From positions 1 to 64,000 of the forward strand of contig DAHXLU010000103.1 of assembly GCA_027365835.1 (NCBI GenBank): a stretch of 64,000 nt of DNA, read 5' to 3'. A program made the translations under genes and the position numbers. This stretch comes from JAJZMA01 sp021850405. Lineage in GTDB: Bacteria; Chloroflexota; Dormibacteria; Aeolococcales; Aeolococcaceae. Below, one piece after another: positions 18,002 to 27,211 of this stretch. Position 1 is the stretch's first letter. Every line of letters begins with the position of its first letter. The notes beneath the pieces are model-generated. The model had not been told where the DNA came from. It did not search any database and saw nothing but the letters and a program-made list of their open reading frames with translations.

Positions 18002-19009
18002 GTGGAACAACAGGCGGTATTTGCCGATCGGAGCCGGGAAACTGCACCAGCCAGCCTGACCGAGTTGTACAGCCGGTCGGCGGCCGCTGCAGCAGCCATC
18101 TTTGGCGCCACCAGCCACCGGGTAGATGTGGTCGATGACGGTGACCTTGAGATGGATTTCGCCCGCGCAGAATCCGATTTTTCCTTGCTCTCCCATGGGC
18201 GCCTGAGGATTCACAGGTCGGTAGCAGAGCAGCTGGAACGCTTCGTCCGGGGGGATTACAGCACCATGGAGCCCGGAAGGGTGGACGCGGAGATGGCGGC
18301 GCTGGCGGGAGTCAAGGCTGCAGTTCTAACCCTTTTCAAGGAAGAAATCCGGGCGCTTGGGCCAGCCGATCCGGGGCTGATGAGGGCTGAGTGGGATGCC
18401 TACTGGAAACTTCCATATGTGCAGGGATTCAGTGAGGGAGTAAGAGAGGTTGCAGCACAGCTATTCCTGGACCGGTTTGTCCGTGAGCTGCAGCTTGACC
18501 GGCGCGATTGCCGTCTGCTGAACGTGAATCCACCGGATGTAGACCGCTGCTTTAGACGCTACAGTGAAGCAGCCCGTGCAGCCATAGGCGAAGTGGCAGA
18601 CATTACAGGCGCTGATTTCGATGAAGAAGTGCGCTCCCTGGTGCGGGATGGCCAGGGTGAGCTGGCTATGCGCAGGATGTGTCTGCGCAGGGTACAGTCA
18701 GAGCCGGCCCTTTCTGGTGGCCGGTCTTCCATGGAGCTGTTTGTCCGGGTGCGGGAGGCAAACGAGAAAGTGCAGGGCCTGTTTTCCGGCGTCCAGAAGG
18801 AATGGGCACATGCAGATCCAGGGTACGCCCTGTCTGGCGAGCGCTATCGCCCACCGGTGGCCCGTCCAGAGGGTGCTCTGGCCCCGGTCCTGCGCAGGGT
18901 ATCCGTACGCTTTTCCGACAGGAATCTTTCGGGGAAGGCGGTTCCACTGCTGCGTCCCCTGAGCCAGGCGCGTGCTGCAAGCCTTGATCCCTTCGGGGGC
19001 ATCCAGTAG
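18002..19009 (+). CDS. hypothetical protein, 335 aa
   Basis: Soluble, charged and largely helical protein, with no membrane segment or recognised motif. An Ala-rich stretch lies at about residues 27-33; Arg/Glu-rich amphipathic helices dominate residues 80-270; and there is a basic, proline-containing C-terminus. The start is a GTG; its Shine-Dalgarno (GAGGTGAG) lies about 8-15 bases upstream. The next gene starts 76 bases downstream with its own promoter-like box. I do not recognise the family. Confidence 0.65.
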   Translation: MEQQAVFADRSRETAPASLTELYSRSAAAAAAIFGATSHRVDVVDDGDLEMDFARAESDFSLLSHGRLRIHRSVAEQLERFVRGDYSTMEPGRVDAEMAALAGVKAAVLTLFKEEIRALGPADPGLMRAEWDAYWKLPYVQGFSEGVREVAAQLFLDRFVRELQLDRRDCRLLNVNPPDVDRCFRRYSEAARAAIGEVADITGADFDEEVRSLVRDGQGELAMRRMCLRRVQSEPALSGGRSSMELFVRVREANEKVQGLFSGVQKEWAHADPGYALSGERYRPPVARPEGALAPVLRRVSVRFSDRNLSGKAVPLLRPLSQARAASLDPFGGIQ

Positions 19010-19073
19010 GCGACCCGGACCAACGGTGCAGCGGATGTGCGGTTTAGTTGCAACAAAACTGAATGGGTGGGTG

Positions 19074-19079
19074 TAGAGT
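19074..19079 (+). promoter_or_regulatory. candidate -10 box for a leaderless start at 19086
   Basis: TAGAGT, then 6 bases (TTTCCT), then ATG. TTGCAA lies 20 bases upstream, an overly wide spacing for a -35. Confidence 0.4.
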
Positions 19080-19085
19080 TTTCCT

Positions 19086-19298
19086 ATGAGTGATATTGCT
19101 GCCCAGGCCCGACGGATCGCTGGCAGGTTGTTGCCAACCGAGAGAAGGGTGGACCCGCCTCATCTTGCCGACGTGGAGCAGGCCCTAAAGGAGCTCCGTG
19201 AGCTGACCCCTATGGATGCCTTTGACGAGGTGGCTCTCCATGAGGCGGGTGAGACAGTGCTCAGATTGCGCGAAGCTGCCCGCTTTTCAAGGCACTAG
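19086..19298 (+). CDS. small hypothetical protein, 70 aa
   Basis: A 70-residue helical, charged protein (DIAAQARRIAGRLLP at the start, VEQALKELREL in the middle). There is no Shine-Dalgarno, but a TAGAGT box exactly 6 bases before the ATG supports leaderless expression, and the frame fits the gap between the preceding hypothetical gene and groES. It could be a small regulator or chaperone-like helix bundle; nothing specific can be said. Confidence 0.5.
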   Translation: MSDIAAQARRIAGRLLPTERRVDPPHLADVEQALKELRELTPMDAFDEVALHEAGETVLRLREAARFSRH

Positions 19299-19473
19299 CC
19301 TAGCGATCTTCCGCGCCTGTAGCAGGCTCCTTCCAGCAGAGTGGCGGCCAGAGCATGGAAGCGACTGCGCCGGGTTGGCCAGGAGTCAGGATGAGTCTCT
19401 ATCCCGCCAGCCTGGAGCTGTTTGGGGGGCTCCGGTTGCCAGTGCTTCCTCTGCCGGGACTTGCCTTCTGGAC

Positions 19474-19503
19474 TTGCCGTTCCGGGGCCAAGTCAGGTAA
19501 AGT
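19474..19503 (+). promoter_or_regulatory. candidate groESL promoter
   Basis: TTGCCG, 18 bases, TAAAGT, ending where the CIRCE element begins. The position relative to CIRCE is what one expects for a HrcA-repressed promoter. The boxes themselves are moderate matches. Confidence 0.4.
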
Positions 19504-19529
19504 TAGCAGTCGTACACGTTGAGTGCTAA
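19503..19529 (+). promoter_or_regulatory. CIRCE element (HrcA operator)
   Basis: TTAGCAGTC, 9 bases, GAGTGCTAA. This is the CIRCE inverted repeat (TTAGCACTC-N9-GAGTGCTAA) with one changed base in the left arm. It lies 25 bases upstream of the groES start. HrcA would bind it and repress groESL until heat shock. hrcA is not in the window. Confidence 0.93.
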
Positions 19530-19554
19530 AGATAGTGATTTCGAGGAGGATACT

Positions 19555-19857
19555 GTGGCTGTAAACATTGTGCCATTGGCTGACCGGATCGTAATTCGTC
19601 CCCTGGAGAGGGAGGAGATGACCAAGAGTGGGATCGTGCTGCCTGATACCGCGAGCGAGAAGCCCCAGGAAGGCAAGGTAGAGGCAGTTGGAAAGGGCCG
19701 GTTCAACGACCAGACCGGAAACAGGATCACCCCGGACGTAAAGGTGGGCGACAGGGTCGTCTATGCCAAGTATGCTGGCAGTGAGGTAAAGATCGACGAT
19801 GTCGAGTATCTGATCCTTTCGGAAAAGGATGTGCTGGCAGTTCTTAGTTCCAACTGA
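19555..19857 (+). CDS. groES: co-chaperonin GroES
   Basis: The heptameric lid of the GroEL chamber. The protein of 100 aa starts at GTG 19555 behind a strong GAGGAGGA site, giving MAVNIVPLADRIVIRPL. The mobile loop (EEMTKSGIVLPDTASEKPQEG) and the closing VKVGDRVVYAKYAGSEVKIDDVEYLILSE are all standard. An upstream in-frame TTG at 19519 lies inside the CIRCE spacer and is rejected. An intrinsic terminator separates it from groEL. Confidence 0.97.
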   Translation: MAVNIVPLADRIVIRPLEREEMTKSGIVLPDTASEKPQEGKVEAVGKGRFNDQTGNRITPDVKVGDRVVYAKYAGSEVKIDDVEYLILSEKDVLAVLSSN

Positions 19858-19876
19858 GCCTGTCCCATGCAGTTCG

Positions 19877-19904
19877 CAAGGCCGGTCATCCGGCCTTGTT
19901 TTTT
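19877..19904 (+). terminator. intrinsic terminator between groES and groEL
   Basis: A 9-base-pair perfect stem (CAAGGCCGG / CCGGCCTTG) with a TCAT loop, followed by six T. It begins 19 bases after the groES stop and ends about 50 bases before the groEL ATG. It should stop part of the transcripts and so set the groES:groEL ratio. Confidence 0.85.
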
Positions 19905-19955
19905 GTCTGGAGCATGCGGCGACTGGCAGTCAACAGGTTGATTTAGGAGAGTGTT

Positions 19956-21662
19956 ATGACAGGCAAGGAGATACGGTTCGATGTAGATGCACGCGAAGCG
20001 TTGATGCGTGGGGTACAGCAGGTTGCCGATGCGGTCTCTGTGACTTTGGGACCCAGGGGTCGGAATGTCGTTCTGGATCGCAAGTATGGGTCGCCGGCAA
20101 TTACCAGTGATGGCGTTACCATCGCCAGGGAGATTGAGCTGGAAGATCCGTTTGAGAATATGGGAGCACAGCTGCTCCGTGAAGTTGCAGTAAAAACCAA
20201 TGATCTTGCCGGAGACGGCACCACTACATCAACGGTACTGGCCCGGATGCTTGTGGCAGGGGGTCTTAAGAATCTGGCTGCGGGCGCCTCTCCTGTTGCA
20301 CTGCGCGAAGGGATGATGAAGGCACTGGAAGCTGCGGAAGAGCACATTCGCAAGCAGTCCCATCCAGTCAGCGGGGAGCAGGATGTCCGCTATGTCGCAA
20401 GTGTCAGTGGCGGAGATGATGAGATTGGAGCACTGGTCGCTGATGCCTTCTCCCGGGTAGGCAATGACGGCGTCGTTACTGTTGAGGAAGGCTCTGGGGT
20501 TGTCAGTGAGACCAGGGTAGTCGAAGGGATGCAGTTTGATCGTGGGTACCTGTCACCGCATCTGGTGACTGACACCAGGGCGATGGAGGCACTGCTTGAA
20601 AAGCCCTATCTTCTTATTACTGAGGAGAAGATAAGCGCGGTCCGGGATATTATTCCTGTGCTCGAGCTGGCGATGGGTGCAAAGCGCCCCCTGCTTATAG
20701 TTGCCGACGATGTGTCCGGGGAGGCACTGGGAACGCTGGTTGTGAACCGCCTGCGGGGTACGCTCTCGGTTACTGCGGTCAAGGCACCTGGCTTTGGGGA
20801 CCGTCGCAAGGAGATGCTTGAGGATCTTGCAGTTCTTACCGGCGGAACAGTGATATCGGCAGATCGTGGTTACCGGCTCGAGAACATCACCGAAGCGCTT
20901 CTGGGAACCGCTGGATCGGTGAAAGTGACCAGGGACGACACAACTATTTCGCTCGGCGGAGGCGATCACAAGCTGGTCGATGCCAGGGCTGAGGATATAC
21001 GCAGGCAGATCGCACAAACCGAGTCCGACTGGGACCGGGAGAAACTCCAGGAGCGTTTGGCTCGGCTGAAGGGTGGGATTGCGGTCATCTCAGTTGGGGC
21101 TGCTACTGAGACTGAGATGAAGGAGCGCAAAATGCGTGTCGAGGATGCCCTCTCCTCTACACGGGCCGCCATCGAGGAGGGAGTGGTTGCTGGTGGAGGT
21201 GTCGCGCTCTTTCGGGCACGGACTGCCGTGCGGGAACTTTCCCTGGAGGGAGATGTTGCTACTGGCGCAAAACTGGTCTGGGAGGCGATGGCTGAACCCC
21301 TGCGGCAGATAGCAGCCAATGCCAGCTTTGAGCCTGGGGTTGTCGAGACGGCAGTCTCCAGCGGTAGCGACGCCTATGGCTTCAACGCACTGACCGGGGA
21401 GTACGGAGACCTGCTGAAGCTTGGGATCCTCGATCCAGTCAAGGTAGTGGTTGCAGCACTGGGCAGTGCTGTCTCTATCGCTGCGATGATGCTTACCACT
21501 GAAGCTCTCATTGCCGACCTCCCTGATGAAGCTGGCGACGGTAGTGAGGCCGATGGGCATGGCCATGGTGGGGGCATGGGCGATATGGGTGGCATGGGTA
21601 TGGGTGGCATGGGCGGCATGGGGGGAATGGGTGACATGGGTATGGGCGATATGGGCTTCTAG
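19956..21662 (+). CDS. groEL: chaperonin GroEL
   Basis: ATP-driven 60-kDa chaperonin. Seen: VTLGPRGRNVVLDRKYGSP, the catalytic GDGTTTSTVLA, the apical region with KAPGFGDRRKEMLEDLA, EEGVVAGGGVALFRA, and a Gly-Met-rich C-terminal tail with about ten GGM/GMGDM units. At 568 aa it is slightly longer than E. coli GroEL (548). The ATG has TAGGAGAG just upstream. It is downstream of CIRCE-groES and the attenuating terminator. Confidence 0.98.
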   Translation: MTGKEIRFDVDAREALMRGVQQVADAVSVTLGPRGRNVVLDRKYGSPAITSDGVTIAREIELEDPFENMGAQLLREVAVKTNDLAGDGTTTSTVLARMLVAGGLKNLAAGASPVALREGMMKALEAAEEHIRKQSHPVSGEQDVRYVASVSGGDDEIGALVADAFSRVGNDGVVTVEEGSGVVSETRVVEGMQFDRGYLSPHLVTDTRAMEALLEKPYLLITEEKISAVRDIIPVLELAMGAKRPLLIVADDVSGEALGTLVVNRLRGTLSVTAVKAPGFGDRRKEMLEDLAVLTGGTVISADRGYRLENITEALLGTAGSVKVTRDDTTISLGGGDHKLVDARAEDIRRQIAQTESDWDREKLQERLARLKGGIAVISVGAATETEMKERKMRVEDALSSTRAAIEEGVVAGGGVALFRARTAVRELSLEGDVATGAKLVWEAMAEPLRQIAANASFEPGVVETAVSSGSDAYGFNALTGEYGDLLKLGILDPVKVVVAALGSAVSIAAMMLTTEALIADLPDEAGDGSEADGHGHGGGMGDMGGMGMGGMGGMGGMGDMGMGDMGF

Positions 21663-21676
21663 GAGGCCCTCCAGCC

Positions 21677-22513
21677 TTGAGCAGATTGCGTATTGCGGTT
21701 GCCCAGTACAGTCCGGTGCTGGGTGACCGCGGCGCGAATCTGGCATTGGCCATAAAACATGTGGGCCTTGCCCACGATGCAGGTGCGGAGCTGCTCGTAC
21801 TACCTGAGCTGGCGAGCAGTGGCTATGTCTTTGAGTCTTCTGCGGAAGCGAAAAACATGTCGCAGAAGGCAGATGGTGAATTTGGATCCAGCCTTTCTGC
21901 TGCAGCCGGCGCGGGGCTTACTGTTGTTGCAGGTTTTGCTGAAGAGCGTGAAGGTATCCTGTTTAATTCCGCCATGGTTGTGGATGAAAGCGGTGTGCGC
22001 GCTGTCTACCGGAAGGTGCACCTGTTTTTTAATGAAAAAAGATGGTTCCAGCCTGGAACACAACTTCTGACCGTGGCATTTCCATGGGGAACCCTGGGGC
22101 TGGCCATCTGTTACGACCTCTGGTTCCCTGAGGTGGTGCGTACGCTGGCGCTTGCAGGCGCGACAGTTATTGCAGTCCCAAATAACTGGGTCAGTTCCTT
22201 CAAGCGCACGGTCTTTGACGAACAGGGCTGGTGTCAGGCCAACCATATTGCGCTCGCGACCGCAGCACAGAATGCAGTAGCGCTGGCATGCAGCGACCGG
22301 GTTGGAGAAGAGCGGGGTACGAGGTTTCTTGGCTGTTCATGTGTCGTGGGTCCAGACGGCTGGCTCCTGGCTGGCCCAGCATCCCAGGCGGATGACGCGC
22401 TGCTGGTGGCTGACCTCGATACTGGGGCGGCTGCCGCTGCCCGTGCGCGCACGCCTCTCAATGACCTGCATGGGGATAGGGCACCACTTGCATATCACGT
22501 GGAACGGGTCTGA
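21677..22513 (+). CDS. carbon-nitrogen hydrolase (nitrilase superfamily)
   Basis: Amidase/nitrilase-fold enzyme with the Glu-Lys-Cys triad: Glu in VLPELASSGY, Lys in YRKVHLFF, and Cys in LAICYDLWFPE. At 278 aa it has the size of omega-amidases or N-carbamoyl-amine amidohydrolases; the substrate is not clear. The TTG start lies 14 bases after the groEL stop, with GGAGG overlapping that stop region, so it is probably read through from groEL. Confidence 0.9.
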   Translation: MSRLRIAVAQYSPVLGDRGANLALAIKHVGLAHDAGAELLVLPELASSGYVFESSAEAKNMSQKADGEFGSSLSAAAGAGLTVVAGFAEEREGILFNSAMVVDESGVRAVYRKVHLFFNEKRWFQPGTQLLTVAFPWGTLGLAICYDLWFPEVVRTLALAGATVIAVPNNWVSSFKRTVFDEQGWCQANHIALATAAQNAVALACSDRVGEERGTRFLGCSCVVGPDGWLLAGPASQADDALLVADLDTGAAAAARARTPLNDLHGDRAPLAYHVERV

Positions 22514-22764
22514 TCTGAAACCGGCAATCTCCCGCTGGCTGGAGCCCGGGTCTGCGACCGCCCGTGCCGGTTGCCGGGAGGTGCGCCAGGCTTTCTGTTT
22601 CCCGCGTGAGCACTGATAAAGGCGTTTTTTTCGTTTATCCGCCCTCTCCACGGAGTGCCCGGAGTGCCCCTCGAGTAACTGGCGGGCCCGGTTCCTCTTC
22701 GGGAAGAGGATTCCCAGACCCTGTAGAATTAGGGTGTGTTGATGGCGTTGGCTTTGAGGTTGTG

Positions 22765-24990
22765 ATGGACGCGGTTACTGGCGATGCTCCCGGGCACGCA
22801 CTGAATCCGCAGCAGCAGGCCGCCGTGGATGCACCGGATGGCCCCCTTCTTATCTTTGCAGGGGCTGGGTCCGGCAAGACGCGTGTACTTACCCAGAGGA
22901 TAGCCAGAATTATCCGGCAAGGGGTGCCACCCAGTTCGGTGTGTGCCGTAACCTTTACCAACAAGGCCGCAAGGGAGATGCGTGAGCGGCTTGAGCAGCT
23001 TGTCGGCAGCGGCGTTGCTGGTATGTGGCTAGGTACGTTTCACTCAATAGGGGTGCGCATACTACGCCAGAGCGGCGAGCTTATTGGGATAGACCCCAGT
23101 TTTAGCATCTACGACGAGGCAGACCGTCTGGCAGCGGTGCGCTCGGTGATGAATGATGTCCGGGTTGACACCAAACGGTTCCCTGCAGCAGTCCTGGTGC
23201 ACGCGATAAGCGCGGCAAAAAACGAGTTGCTCGACGCGCGCCAGTACAGTGATATCGCGCATGACTACTTTGAGAACGAGGTTGCGCGTGTGTTTTTTGG
23301 GTATGAGAGCGAGCTTGGGCGTGCCAATGCACTGGACTTTGATGACCTTGTGGCCAGGACAGTGCTGTTGCTGGAGACGCAGGAGTCGGCGCGTACATAT
23401 TACCAGCAGCGGTTTACCCATCTGTTTGTCGATGAGTACCAGGACACCAATCGCGCACAGTACCGGATGGTTCGGGCTATGGCGGCTGGTCATGGCAATC
23501 TGACTGTTGTTGGCGATGACGATCAGTCAATTTATGGCTGGCGCGGTGCTGATATACGCAATATCCTGGAGTTTGAGAGAGACTATCCCAGCGCTCGCAA
23601 GATCACCCTTGAACAGAACTACCGGTCCACGCAGACAATTCTGGATGCAGCCCACCATGTCATACGGCATAATTCCGACCGCGCGGAGAAGCGTCTATGG
23701 ACAGATGCTGGAGAGGGCTCCCGGATTGTGGTGCTTTCTGCGTACGACGAGCAGGACGAAGCCGGACAGGTCTGCACCAGGATAGAAGAACTGGTGGGCG
23801 AAGGGGCAAGACTTGCAGATTGCGCGGTCCTTTACCGTACCAATGCCCAGTCGCGTGCCTTTGAGGACACCTTCATAAGGCGTGGGGTGCCATACCGCCT
23901 TGTGGGAGGCGTTCGCTTTTATCAGCGCAAGGAGGTGCGGGACATACTGGCGTATTTGCGTCTGCTGATCAACCCCAGGGATACGGCCTCATTCGAACGG
24001 GTGGTCAATGTGCCCCGCCGCAAGATTGGTGACAAGAGCCTTTCCATCCTCGGGCAGGAGGCGGCGCGTCACGGGCTGGCGCCATTTGAGGCATTGCTCA
24101 AAGGTATTGACGTACCGGATCTTTCCCGAAGCGCAAGAACTGCGCTGACAGGCTTTTCCCAGCTGATGCAGGGGCTTGGGGAGCGGGCCCGAACTGAGCC
24201 TGCATCGCGGGTAGTGGCGGAAGTGATCCAGGCTAGTGGCTATCGCGCCATGCTGCTGGATGGTACCCCGGAGGGCGAGGACAGGGTCGCCAACCTGGAT
24301 GAGCTCATTGGTTTTGCAAGCGAGTATTCGGATGAGCAGCCGCCAGAGGGCTTGATGCATTTTCTGGAGCAGGTCGCTCTGGTAAGCGACGTAGACGGTT
24401 ATGACGAGACCGGCTCCGGTGTGACCCTGATCACACTTCATCAGGTGAAGGGGCTTGAGTTTTCCAATGTTTTTCTTACCGGCATGGAGGAGAGATTGCT
24501 CCCACATGCCAGAGCGATGGAGGATGGTGACGGAGGCATAGAGGAAGAGCGGCGGCTTGCCTATGTCGGTATCACCAGAGCCAGGACGAGACTCTATCTG
24601 TCCCACGCAGCGCGGCGCCACCTGTATGGTACCCAGCAGATAGCCGAGCCGTCCCGCTTTCTCAAGGATATTCCGCAAGAGCTGCTTGTCACCTCTTCAC
24701 GGCGCAGCTCCTATGGCTACGGTGCCATATATCCATCAACCTCAACCGAGCCTGGTTCCATGCCTGGGCGCGAGCCTCCACCCAGTCGGCGGGTGCCAGC
24801 AGCACAACAGTTCTGGGAGGGCATGCGTGCGGTCCACCCCAAGTTCGGGGAGGGAACCGTTCTGCGTAGCACGATGACCAGGACAGGGGAAGAGGTGGTG
24901 ATCAATTTTGACAGCGCCGGCGTGAAGATCTTTGCCGTAGAAGACGCAGCGCTCTCTGTGTTGCCGGGCGCTCCACCATTGCCCGGGTGA
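22765..24990 (+). CDS. pcrA: ATP-dependent DNA helicase PcrA/UvrD
   Basis: Superfamily 1A 3'-5' helicase for nucleotide excision and mismatch repair and for removing recombinase. Motifs in order: GAGSGKT (Walker A), VCAVTFTNKAAREM (Ia), VDEYQDTN (II), VGDDDQSIYGWRGAD (III), LEQNYRSTQ (IV), VTLITLHQVKGLEF (V), and LAYVGITRAR (VI). The C-terminal tail ends in the RNA polymerase-interacting-type fold (HPKFGEGTVL). Start ATG 22765 is preceded by TTGAGG; the open frame upstream lacks family similarity. At 741 aa the length is normal. Its stop overlaps the ligA start (GTGA). Confidence 0.97.
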   Translation: MDAVTGDAPGHALNPQQQAAVDAPDGPLLIFAGAGSGKTRVLTQRIARIIRQGVPPSSVCAVTFTNKAAREMRERLEQLVGSGVAGMWLGTFHSIGVRILRQSGELIGIDPSFSIYDEADRLAAVRSVMNDVRVDTKRFPAAVLVHAISAAKNELLDARQYSDIAHDYFENEVARVFFGYESELGRANALDFDDLVARTVLLLETQESARTYYQQRFTHLFVDEYQDTNRAQYRMVRAMAAGHGNLTVVGDDDQSIYGWRGADIRNILEFERDYPSARKITLEQNYRSTQTILDAAHHVIRHNSDRAEKRLWTDAGEGSRIVVLSAYDEQDEAGQVCTRIEELVGEGARLADCAVLYRTNAQSRAFEDTFIRRGVPYRLVGGVRFYQRKEVRDILAYLRLLINPRDTASFERVVNVPRRKIGDKSLSILGQEAARHGLAPFEALLKGIDVPDLSRSARTALTGFSQLMQGLGERARTEPASRVVAEVIQASGYRAMLLDGTPEGEDRVANLDELIGFASEYSDEQPPEGLMHFLEQVALVSDVDGYDETGSGVTLITLHQVKGLEFSNVFLTGMEERLLPHARAMEDGDGGIEEERRLAYVGITRARTRLYLSHAARRHLYGTQQIAEPSRFLKDIPQELLVTSSRRSSYGYGAIYPSTSTEPGSMPGREPPPSRRVPAAQQFWEGMRAVHPKFGEGTVLRSTMTRTGEEVVINFDSAGVKIFAVEDAALSVLPGAPPLPG

Positions 24991-27083
24991 GGCGGGAAAG
25001 TGGGACGCTAGTGAGGCCGGCAGATCTGGCAGGTGATGAAGCTGGCCGACGGGCAGCTTTCCTGCGCAAGGAGCTGGCGCGCCATGCGGAGCTTTACTAT
25101 GTCGAGAACCGCCCCGAGATAACTGATGCTGAGTATGACGCGCTTTTCCGGGAGCTTCTGGAACTCGAGCGACGCAATCCGGCGCTTGCCTTCGAGGCAT
25201 CCCCAACCACGCAGGTGGGAGGTGAGCCCGCCCCTGGGTTTCGGAAAGTGCGGCACCACACCCCCATGCTCTCCCTTGGCAATGCTTTTACAAGGGATGA
25301 GGTTGTGGCCTTCATCCGCAAGGCCGAGGCAGAGGTTGCAGACACGGGAGGTTATGTCTGCGAGCTCAAGATTGATGGGCTTGCTGTTTCCCTCCGGTTC
25401 CAGAAGGGCAAGTATGTTCAGGGGGCTACCCGGGGCAACGGGGTGGAGGGCGAGGATGTAACTGTCAATCTGGCCAGGGTGCATGGCATCCCGCATGAGA
25501 TCGATATGACCCTTTTTCCATGGCTGTCTGGACGGGCTGGCATTGTTGGGGAAGACCAGGGGTTTGATCTTGAGGTAAGGGGGGAGTGCTACCTGCCCCG
25601 CTCTGCGTTTCGCAGCCTCAACCAGCTGATGGAGGATGAGGGGAAAAGCAGTTATGCCAACCCGAGGAACGCCGCAGCCGGAAGCCTGAGGCAGCTGGAT
25701 CCCGCGGTTACTGCATCCCGGGGCCTTGCAACATTCATGTACCAGATGGACCCAGCGCCAGCAGGTGGTAGCCAGCAGGAAGTACTGGACCTGCTTGCGC
25801 GCGCTGGATTTGCCGTTAATCCACACTGTCGACACGTGGCTTCAGCGGAGGAGGTGATGGAGTTCCTGGATGAGTGGGAAGAGCGCAGGCACAATCTGGA
25901 TTACGACACCGATGGGGTGGTGATAAAGGTTGCGTCAATCCCAGCCCAGGCTGAACTGGGTATGGTGTCCCGGGCTCCGCGGTGGGCGATTGCCTTCAAG
26001 TTTCCCCCCGAAGAGGAGGAGACGACCATCGAGGGGATTGAGGTCAGTGTTGGCAGGACAGGCGTGCTTACACCTGTAGCGCAGCTTTCACCCGTCCGTG
26101 TCGCAGGATCTGTGATCCGGCGCTGTACCCTCCATAACGAGGATGAGATAGCAAGGAAGGACATCCGGATAGGTGACAGGGTGGTGCTGCACAAGGCTGG
26201 TGACGTCATCCCTGAGGTGGTGCGGGTTGTCCTGGAGAAGAGAAGTGTGGAGAGTGCACCCTGGACCTTCCCGCCGGACTGCCCGGCCTGCGGAGTACAG
26301 GCAGTCCGGCTGGCAGGCGAGGTGGCGCGGCGCTGCGTAAATCCCCTCTGTCCGGCACAGCTACGGGCCAGGCTGGCACACTTTGTATCAAGACAGGGGT
26401 TCGATATCCATGGGCTCGGGGCCTCCCTGGTCGAGCAACTCGTAGAACAGCGCCTCGTTCTGGCGCCCCAGGAGATATTCATGCTCTCGCGGGAGGGTTT
26501 GCTGACACTCAGGGGTCTTGGCGAAAAATCGGCAGACAACCTTCTGGCCGCGATAGCTGCGCGCCGCACTGTCCCGCTCAATCGCTACCTTTTCTCTCTG
26601 GGAATACCACACGTTGGTGTTGAGATGGCGGCCCAGCTGGCAGGGCACTTTGGCTCGCTGGAGTCAGTACTTGCAGCGACCGTGGATGAGCTGCAGGCGA
26701 TAGCAGGAGTTGGCCCAGTGGTTGCGCAGGATGTGCACGCATGGCTGCATTCGGAGGGGGCGTCAACGGTAATTGCGGGTTTGTCCCAGGCTGGAGTTGC
26801 CATAGAGGGGCATGCGACAGTTGTGGGCCCGCTTACTGGGCAGACATGGGTCTTTACCGGAACACTTGAGGCGATGGGAAGGGCAGAAGCGCAGCAGCTG
26901 GTTACCGCTCTTGGAGGAAAGTGCAGTTCAACCGTCACAGCCAAGGTAAGTGTTGTCGTGGTTGGCGCGAACCCAGGAGCCAAGGCAGACAAGGCAGCCA
27001 GGCTGGGGGTGCAGGTTCTCGATGAGGAGGCTTTTCTCTTCATGATGCGGAAAATCGGGCAACTTCCAGCCCAGCAGCCATAG
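24987..27083 (+). CDS. ligA: NAD+-dependent DNA ligase LigA
   Basis: Seals nicks in replication and repair using NAD+. Domains in order: Ia (HAELYYVENRPEITDAEYD); adenylation domain with the AMP-accepting Lys128 in ELKIDG; OB fold (VSVGRTGVLTPVAQLSPV); a four-Cys zinc finger (CPACG...CVNPLC); a helix-hairpin-helix array; and a C-terminal BRCT domain (TWVFTGTLEAM). At 698 aa the length is typical. The GTG start overlaps pcrA by 4 bases, so both are translated from one message as in many Terrabacteria. Confidence 0.98.
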   Translation: MRRESGTLVRPADLAGDEAGRRAAFLRKELARHAELYYVENRPEITDAEYDALFRELLELERRNPALAFEASPTTQVGGEPAPGFRKVRHHTPMLSLGNAFTRDEVVAFIRKAEAEVADTGGYVCELKIDGLAVSLRFQKGKYVQGATRGNGVEGEDVTVNLARVHGIPHEIDMTLFPWLSGRAGIVGEDQGFDLEVRGECYLPRSAFRSLNQLMEDEGKSSYANPRNAAAGSLRQLDPAVTASRGLATFMYQMDPAPAGGSQQEVLDLLARAGFAVNPHCRHVASAEEVMEFLDEWEERRHNLDYDTDGVVIKVASIPAQAELGMVSRAPRWAIAFKFPPEEEETTIEGIEVSVGRTGVLTPVAQLSPVRVAGSVIRRCTLHNEDEIARKDIRIGDRVVLHKAGDVIPEVVRVVLEKRSVESAPWTFPPDCPACGVQAVRLAGEVARRCVNPLCPAQLRARLAHFVSRQGFDIHGLGASLVEQLVEQRLVLAPQEIFMLSREGLLTLRGLGEKSADNLLAAIAARRTVPLNRYLFSLGIPHVGVEMAAQLAGHFGSLESVLAATVDELQAIAGVGPVVAQDVHAWLHSEGASTVIAGLSQAGVAIEGHATVVGPLTGQTWVFTGTLEAMGRAEAQQLVTALGGKCSSTVTAKVSVVVVGANPGAKADKAARLGVQVLDEEAFLFMMRKIGQLPAQQP

Positions 27084-27158
27084 CTGCATGACCTGTCAAT
27101 AGGGCGTGCGGTTGCCACCTGCCCGGGAAGTGCCTGGCGGCCGGAAAAAAGACATGGT

Positions 27159-27173
27159 CTCCTATACTAGGAG
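27159..27173 (+). promoter_or_regulatory. perfect palindrome containing a TATACT -10 box
   Basis: CTCCTA TAC TAGGAG, a perfect 6-3-6 inverted repeat whose centre holds TATACT (27163-27168). It lies about 190 bases before the DHA2 transporter and could be promoter and operator in one. No -35 match is seen. Confidence 0.5.
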
Positions 27174-27178
27174 CTGGC

Positions 27179-27211
27179 GATGACATCTGCTGCTGGCTGC
27201 CGGATGTCATC
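27179..27211 (+). promoter_or_regulatory. 9-base perfect inverted repeat, leader or operator element
   Basis: GATGACATC, 15 bases, GATGTCATC, immediately after the TATACT palindrome. A third short hairpin (TGCGG-TTTTAG-CCGCA, 27238-27253) follows. Together they form a structured leader in front of the efflux pump gene. As RNA the repeat could be a stem; as DNA it could be an operator. Confidence 0.5.

Noticed and set aside
22615..22639. GATAAA...TTTATC with a T7 run before pcrA, considered as a terminator
   Set aside because: The T run lies in the loop rather than after the stem, and the competing GGCG/CGCC pairing does not nest with it.
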